A stretch of DNA of 8,397 nucleotides from an uncultured Faecalibacterium sp. (GTDB taxonomy: Bacteria > Bacillota > Clostridia > Oscillospirales > Ruminococcaceae), in the NCBI GenBank assembly GCA_937907025.1, contig CALESJ010000040.1:1-8397 (forward strand). The letters are read 5' to 3'. Shown here one piece after another: positions 5,418-8,397 of the stretch (positions within the stretch are counted from its first letter, which is position 1; every line of letters begins with the position of its first letter). The notes under the pieces were generated by a model. It was not told the origin of the DNA and ran no database searches. It saw only the letters and a list, made by a program, of their open reading frames with translations. The translations under genes were made by a program, and so were the position numbers.

Positions 5418-5445
5418 TTAACTTGTAAAAAGAAAATCGTATACT
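5418..5445 (+). promoter_or_regulatory. Predicted uxuBA promoter
   Basis: The −10 element TATACT (5440-5445) is good. The −35 element TTAACT (5418-5423), 16 bp upstream, matches four of six consensus bases, so the promoter may need an activator. Transcription would start near 5452, giving a leader of about 65 nt. Just upstream, GCAAT occurs three times (5383, 5392 and 5404), and an ATTG-N5-CAAT inverted pair spans 5375-5387. These are possible regulator half-sites, but that is speculative. Confidence 0.5.
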
Positions 5446-5518
5446 AGGGGACAGACAGGCAGGGCGGAACGCATGCCCTGCCGCCCCTTCAAGCAACTGT
5501 TAAGGAGTGTGTATCATC

Positions 5519-7132
5519 ATGCAAATGAACGCTGCATCCATCAAAAACCAGAAAGCCGAATGGGAAGCCCTGGGCGTCAAGCTGCCCGCCTTTGACCACG
5601 AAGCCGTTTCTGCCGCCACCAAGGCCCATCCCATCTGGGTCCACTTCGGCGCCGGCAATATTTTCCGTGGTTTCGTTGCCGCTCTGCAGCAGCGCCTGCT
5701 GAACGAGGGTCTGGCCGACAAGGGCATCATCGCGGCCGATACCTTCGACTACGACATCATCGACAAGATCTACACCCCTTACGACTGCCTGACCATGAAC
5801 GTCACCCTGAACCCGGACGGCACCACCAGCCGTGAGATCATCGGCTCCGTGGCCGAGGGTCTGCGCGCCAACTCCGCCGACGCCGCCATGATGGCCCGCT
5901 TCAAGGAAATCTTCACCGACCCCGGTCTGCAGATGATCTCCTTCACCATCACCGAGAAGGGCTACGCCCTGTACCGTCCGGACGGCAGCCTGATGCCCGT
6001 GGTCCAGGCCGACATCGATGAAGGCCCCGACCATGCCCGCCATGCCATGAGCATGGTGGCCGCCCTGCTGTTCGAGCGCTTCAAGGACGGCAAGTATCCT
6101 CTGGCCGTGGTCAGCATGGACAACTGCTCTCACAACGGCGAAAAGCTGCAGTCCAGCGTTATGACCGTTGCCAAGGCCTGGGCTGAAAAGGGCTATGTGG
6201 GCCAGGACTTCATCGACTACCTGACCGATGAAACCAAGATCACCTTCCCCTGGTCCATGATCGACAAGATCACCCCGCGCCCCCACAAGATCGTGGAGGA
6301 ATCCCTGGCCAAGGACGGCATCGAGGGCATGGCTCCCATCGTCACCTCCAAGAACACCTTCATCGCCGCTTTCGTCAACGCCGAGCGCCCGCAGTACCTG
6401 GTCATCGAGGACAAGTTCCCCAACGGCCGTCCCGCGCTGGAAAAGGCCGGCGTCTATATGACCGACCGCGACACCGTCAACAAGACCGAGCGCATGAAGG
6501 TCACCACCTGCCTGAACCCGCTGCACACCGCCATGAGCGTGTACGGCTGCATGCTGGGCTACACCCTGATCTGCGATGAGATGAAGGACGCCGACATCGT
6601 TGCCCTGATCAAGCGCCTGGGCTACCAGGAAGGTCTGCCCGTGGTGGTCAACCCCGGCATCCTGGACCCCAAGGCCTTCATCGACGAGGTCGTGGAGCAG
6701 CGCCTGCCCAACCCCTTCATGCCCGACGCTCCCCAGCGTATCGCCACCGATACTTCCCAGAAGGTGGGCATCCGCTTCGGTGAAACCATCAAGAGCTACA
6801 TCGCCGAAGGCCGCGACCTGAACACCCTGGTTTCCATTCCTCTGGCTCTGGCCGGCTGGCTGCGTTACCTGCTGGCTGTGGACGACGAAGGCAAGGCTTT
6901 CGAAGTTTCCGCCGACCCGCTGAAGGATGACCTGCAGGCCAAGCTCGCCGGTATTGAGGTGGGCAAGCCCGAAACCTACAACGGCCAGCTGAAGGGCATC
7001 CTGAACAATGCTTCCATCTTCGGCACCGATCTGACCCAGACCGTTCTGGCCGACAAGATCGAACAGTACTTCGTGGCGGAACTGGCCGGCCCCGGCGCCG
7101 TGCGCAAGACCCTGCACGAAGCCCTGCAGTAA
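5519..7132 (+). CDS. uxuB: Fructuronate reductase (mannitol dehydrogenase family)
   Basis: This is a 537-residue NAD-dependent oxidoreductase that interconverts D-fructuronate and D-mannonate in hexuronate breakdown. The N-terminal Rossmann domain shows WVHFGAGNIFRGF (40-52), the family's GxGNxxRG dinucleotide motif. The C-terminal domain carries the catalytic region KVTTCLNPLH (Lys327, Asn333, His336) ahead of an all-helical segment. Coupling with uxuA 46 nt downstream is the main reason to prefer fructuronate reductase over mannitol dehydrogenase or tagaturonate reductase. I start at the ATG at 5519 because AAGGAG lies 11 nt upstream (5502-5507); an upstream in-frame GTG at 5507 overlaps that site and cannot be the start. 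An ATG at 5525 is less well spaced. It is somewhat longer than the roughly 490-residue enterobacterial enzyme. Expression likely responds to hexuronates. Confidence 0.9.
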   Translation: MQMNAASIKNQKAEWEALGVKLPAFDHEAVSAATKAHPIWVHFGAGNIFRGFVAALQQRLLNEGLADKGIIAADTFDYDIIDKIYTPYDCLTMNVTLNPDGTTSREIIGSVAEGLRANSADAAMMARFKEIFTDPGLQMISFTITEKGYALYRPDGSLMPVVQADIDEGPDHARHAMSMVAALLFERFKDGKYPLAVVSMDNCSHNGEKLQSSVMTVAKAWAEKGYVGQDFIDYLTDETKITFPWSMIDKITPRPHKIVEESLAKDGIEGMAPIVTSKNTFIAAFVNAERPQYLVIEDKFPNGRPALEKAGVYMTDRDTVNKTERMKVTTCLNPLHTAMSVYGCMLGYTLICDEMKDADIVALIKRLGYQEGLPVVVNPGILDPKAFIDEVVEQRLPNPFMPDAPQRIATDTSQKVGIRFGETIKSYIAEGRDLNTLVSIPLALAGWLRYLLAVDDEGKAFEVSADPLKDDLQAKLAGIEVGKPETYNGQLKGILNNASIFGTDLTQTVLADKIEQYFVAELAGPGAVRKTLHEALQ

Positions 7133-7178
7133 TCCTTCGCCCCCGCGGGCGTGACACCAATATAAAGGAGGACAACTT

Positions 7179-8276
7179 ATGCCTATGCAAATGGGATGGC
7201 GCTGGTATGGGGAAGGCAACGACCCCATCACCCTGGGCGACATCAAACAGATCCCCGGCGTGTCTACCATCGTCTGGGCCCTGCATGACAAGATGCCCGG
7301 CGAGATCTGGGAAGTGGACGAGATCAAGAAGGTCGTGGACCAGATTCACGAATACGGCTTCAACGCCGACGTGGTGGAGTCTGTCAACGTGCACGACGAC
7401 ATCAAGATCGGCCTGCCCACCCGTGACCAGCTCATCGAGAACTACAAGCAGTGCATCCGCAACCTGTCCCAGTTCGGCGTGAAGGTCATCTGCTACAACT
7501 TCATGCCCATCTTCGACTGGACCCGCACCGACCTGTTCCACCCGGTGGGCGATGGCTCCACCGCCCTGTTCTACCAGAAGGACATGATCCAGGATGACTA
7601 CAAGGCCATGGCCGAGTATATCCTGAACTTCACCGAGAAGTACCACATGACCTTCCCCGGCTGGGAGCCCGAGCGCATGGCCAAGCTGGACGAGCTGTTC
7701 AAGGCCTACGCCCCCGTCACCAAGGAGAAGCTGTGGGAGAACCTGAAGTACTTCCTGGAAGCCATCATGCCCACCTGCCGCGAGTGCGACATCAAGATGG
7801 CCATTCATATGGACGATCCGCCATGGGATATCTTCGGCCTGCCCCGCCTGCTGGTGGACGCCGAGAGCATCGACCGGTTCCTGTCCATGGTGGATGATCC
7901 GTACAACTGCCTGACCCTGTGCTCCGGCAGCCTGAACGCCAACCCCAACAACAATGTTGCCGACATCGTGCGCAAGCATTGCGACCGCATCGCTTTCGCC
8001 CACATCCGCAACATCCATCACTTCCCCAACGGCGACTTCAGTGAGGCCGCTCACCGCGACTGCTGCGGCGAAACCGGCATCATCGAGATCCTGCGCGCCT
8101 ACCATGACTGCGGCTACGAGGGCTACATCCGCCCCGACCACGGCCGTCAGCTGTGGGAGGAAGGCCCCGGCAACTGCCGCCCCGGCTACGGCAAGTACGA
8201 CCGTGCCCTGGGCATCCAGTATATGCTGGGCGTCTGGGATCTGCTCGACCGTCTGGACGAGGAAAAGAAGAAGTAA
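7179..8276 (+). CDS. uxuA: Mannonate dehydratase
   Basis: This 365-residue enzyme removes water from D-mannonate to give 2-keto-3-deoxy-D-gluconate, the step after UxuB. It is a TIM-barrel, divalent-metal enzyme of the cytoplasm. The expected motifs are present: MGWRWYG at the N-terminus (5-11), HMDDPPWDIFGLPR (from His210), CSGSLNANPNNN (from Cys248), HIRN (from His275) and RPDHGR (318-323, with Asp320). By comparison with family structures, His210, Cys248, His275 and Asp320 are the likely metal ligands. The ATG at 7179 has AAAGGAGG (7164-7171) 7 nt upstream. It is translated from the uxuB transcript and ends 18 nt before a strong terminator. The C-terminal EEKKK is a short charged tail. Confidence 0.96.
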   Translation: MPMQMGWRWYGEGNDPITLGDIKQIPGVSTIVWALHDKMPGEIWEVDEIKKVVDQIHEYGFNADVVESVNVHDDIKIGLPTRDQLIENYKQCIRNLSQFGVKVICYNFMPIFDWTRTDLFHPVGDGSTALFYQKDMIQDDYKAMAEYILNFTEKYHMTFPGWEPERMAKLDELFKAYAPVTKEKLWENLKYFLEAIMPTCRECDIKMAIHMDDPPWDIFGLPRLLVDAESIDRFLSMVDDPYNCLTLCSGSLNANPNNNVADIVRKHCDRIAFAHIRNIHHFPNGDFSEAAHRDCCGETGIIEILRAYHDCGYEGYIRPDHGRQLWEEGPGNCRPGYGKYDRALGIQYMLGVWDLLDRLDEEKKK

Positions 8277-8294
8277 AAACAGAGCGCTGTTTTC

Positions 8295-8324
8295 AGCCCG
8301 CACCTGCCCGGTGCGGGCTTTTTT
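8295..8324 (+). terminator. Rho-independent terminator of uxuBA
   Basis: A perfect 10 bp stem AGCCCGCACC (8295-8304) pairs with GGTGCGGGCT (8310-8319), with loop TGCCC, followed by a run of T residues to 8324. It marks the end of the two-gene operon. Confidence 0.93.
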
Positions 8325-8346
8325 GTTGCCGCTGTGCTCTTTCCCA

Positions 8347-8397
8347 AAGCCTCCCCTGTGTAAGGGGAGGTGGGGCGCAGCCCCGGAGGGGTTGGCG
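8347..8397 (+). repeat. Structured repeat, variant B, left part (cut by window end)
   Basis: This is the left arm of a variant B unit: the terminal hairpin CCTCCCC-TGTGTAA-GGGGAGG, then GGGGC-GCA-GCCCC and GGAGGGGTTG, running into the window edge. It has the same orientation as the copies at 4494 and 4811-5280, so variant B repeats flank uxuBA as direct repeats. Confidence 0.85.

Noticed and set aside
4834..5428. Plus-strand frames of 93-195 residues in the tandem repeat block
   Set aside because: Their repeated peptide simply reflects translation of the ~157 bp repeat; there are no ribosome binding sites and the unit is explained by DNA/RNA structure.
5507..5518. GTG start for uxuB at 5507
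   Set aside because: The GTG overlaps the AAGGAG ribosome binding site itself; the ATG at 5519 is the first usable start.
5489..7327. 612-residue open frame on the minus strand opposite uxuB
   Set aside because: It is the antisense of a well-supported gene. Its composition (runs of G, V, H, D, Q) is what GC-rich codon bias produces on the complementary strand, and it has no recognisable domain.
6789..8303. 504-residue open frame on the minus strand opposite uxuA and the end of uxuB
   Set aside because: Same reason: a shadow of uxuA with no family motifs; its start region overlaps the uxuBA terminator.

Overview
The window looks like chromosomal DNA from a GC-rich gut Clostridia lineage (Oscillospiraceae/Ruminococcaceae, in the Faecalibacterium–Gemmiger–Subdoligranulum neighbourhood). 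This rests on strong AAGGAGG-type ribosome binding sites, an EF-P with a lysine at position 32, an acidic zinc-ribbon protein of the CD1247 type, and intergenic GC-rich repeats that I associate from memory with these genera. The genus is an inference.

Layout. Positions 1–320 hold two near-complete copies and one remnant of a ~157 bp structured repeat (variant A). Next come a promoter and efp (490–1050, +), then a small acidic zinc-ribbon protein (1149–1571, +), then a multi-spanning membrane protein resembling Gpi18/PIG-V mannosyltransferases (1655–2908, +). Rho-independent terminators separate these genes. A 55-residue 2[4Fe-4S] ferredoxin (3069–3236, −) converges on the membrane protein and has its own promoter and a leader hairpin. 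An AraC-family regulator (3578–4450, −) follows. About 1.07 kb without a gene (4451–5518) separates it from a divergent operon: uxuB (fructuronate reductase, 5519–7132, +) and uxuA (mannonate dehydratase, 7179–8276, +), closed by a strong terminator. Another repeat copy begins at 8347 and runs off the window.

Function. uxuB and uxuA carry out consecutive steps of hexuronate (glucuronate) breakdown: D-fructuronate to D-mannonate to 2-keto-3-deoxygluconate. The AraC protein, with a cupin-like sensor domain, is a reasonable candidate regulator of the operon, but only proximity supports this. efp and the zinc-ribbon gene are housekeeping.

The most interesting material is the repeat family. Each ~157 bp unit is an imperfect long inverted repeat made of five smaller hairpins. 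The two variants (A at 1–294; B at 4494–5280 and 8347–8397) differ by paired, stem-preserving changes, which suggests selection on structure. Three B units stand head to tail just upstream of the uxuBA promoter. The outer two differ at only one base while the middle one has diverged. B-type repeats in the same orientation flank uxuBA. I found no CRISPR, phage, transposase, defence, tRNA or rRNA gene.
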